Origin: Pseudaeromonas sp038247115
GTDB lineage: Bacteria > Pseudomonadota > Gammaproteobacteria > Enterobacterales > Aeromonadaceae
Assembly: GCA_038247115.1 (NCBI GenBank)
Contig: JBBRVG010000112.1
Span: 1 to 6,066, forward strand
DNA length: 6,066 bases
Reading direction: 5' to 3'
Every line of letters begins with the position of its first letter. Position 1 is the first letter of the stretch. The notes under the pieces were generated by a model, which saw only the letters and a list, made by a program, of their open reading frames with translations, ran no database searches and was not told the origin of the DNA. The translations under genes and the position numbers were made by a program. This document shows positions 6,042 through 6,066 of this stretch, piece after piece.

Positions 6042-6066
6042 CCATCAACCCCTTTTTAATTGCGCA

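Overview
The window looks like chromosomal DNA of a gammaproteobacterium with mid-range GC. The protein genes are of gammaproteobacterial type: NadA keeps the E. coli cluster-cysteine positions, GapA closely resembles the enteric enzyme, and a YeaD-type mutarotase lies next to gapA. The layout tRNA-Lys/tRNA-Val array then nadA matches the E. coli order (lysT-valT-lysW-valZ-lysY-lysZ-lysQ then nadA). A member of the Aeromonadales (for example Tolumonas-like) or a related lineage is my best guess, but it rests on impression and not on a search.

Layout. Positions 4-554 hold five tRNA genes on the + strand: Lys(UUU), Val(UAC), Lys(CUU), Val(UAC), Lys(UUU). They are arranged as a repeating Lys - long spacer - Val - 10-nt spacer unit. 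Both long spacers contain a decayed tRNA-Lys-like remnant. The array probably continues upstream of the window and ends at a strong hairpin terminator (559-591). Next is a minus-strand gene for a membrane chemoreceptor with a double-Cache-type periplasmic sensor (stop at 610). It diverges from nadA (quinolinate synthase, + strand), which has a clear sigma-70 promoter and Shine-Dalgarno sequence. nadA converges on yeaD (D-hexose-6-phosphate mutarotase, - strand) across a hairpin terminator at 3954-3983. gapA (glyceraldehyde-3-phosphate dehydrogenase, - strand) lies just upstream of yeaD. Between them is a terminator-like hairpin whose U-tract runs straight into the yeaD ribosome binding site. 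The gapA promoter lies at the right edge of the window.

How the genes relate. gapA and yeaD both belong to central sugar-phosphate metabolism and probably form a two-gene unit with attenuated read-through. nadA starts de novo NAD synthesis, and NAD is the cofactor of GapA; I infer no direct regulatory link. The chemoreceptor is an accessory gene sitting between the tRNA array and nadA, a place where E. coli has no protein gene.

I found no mobile element, CRISPR array, toxin-antitoxin pair or defence system. The window is essentially housekeeping. Its more interesting signals are small: tRNA fossils in the spacers, a mismatch in the T stem of both tRNA-Lys(UUU) copies, strong AAG preference in gapA alongside a dedicated tRNA-Lys(CUU), the gapA/yeaD intergenic hairpin, and a C7 run between the gapA -35 and -10 elements.
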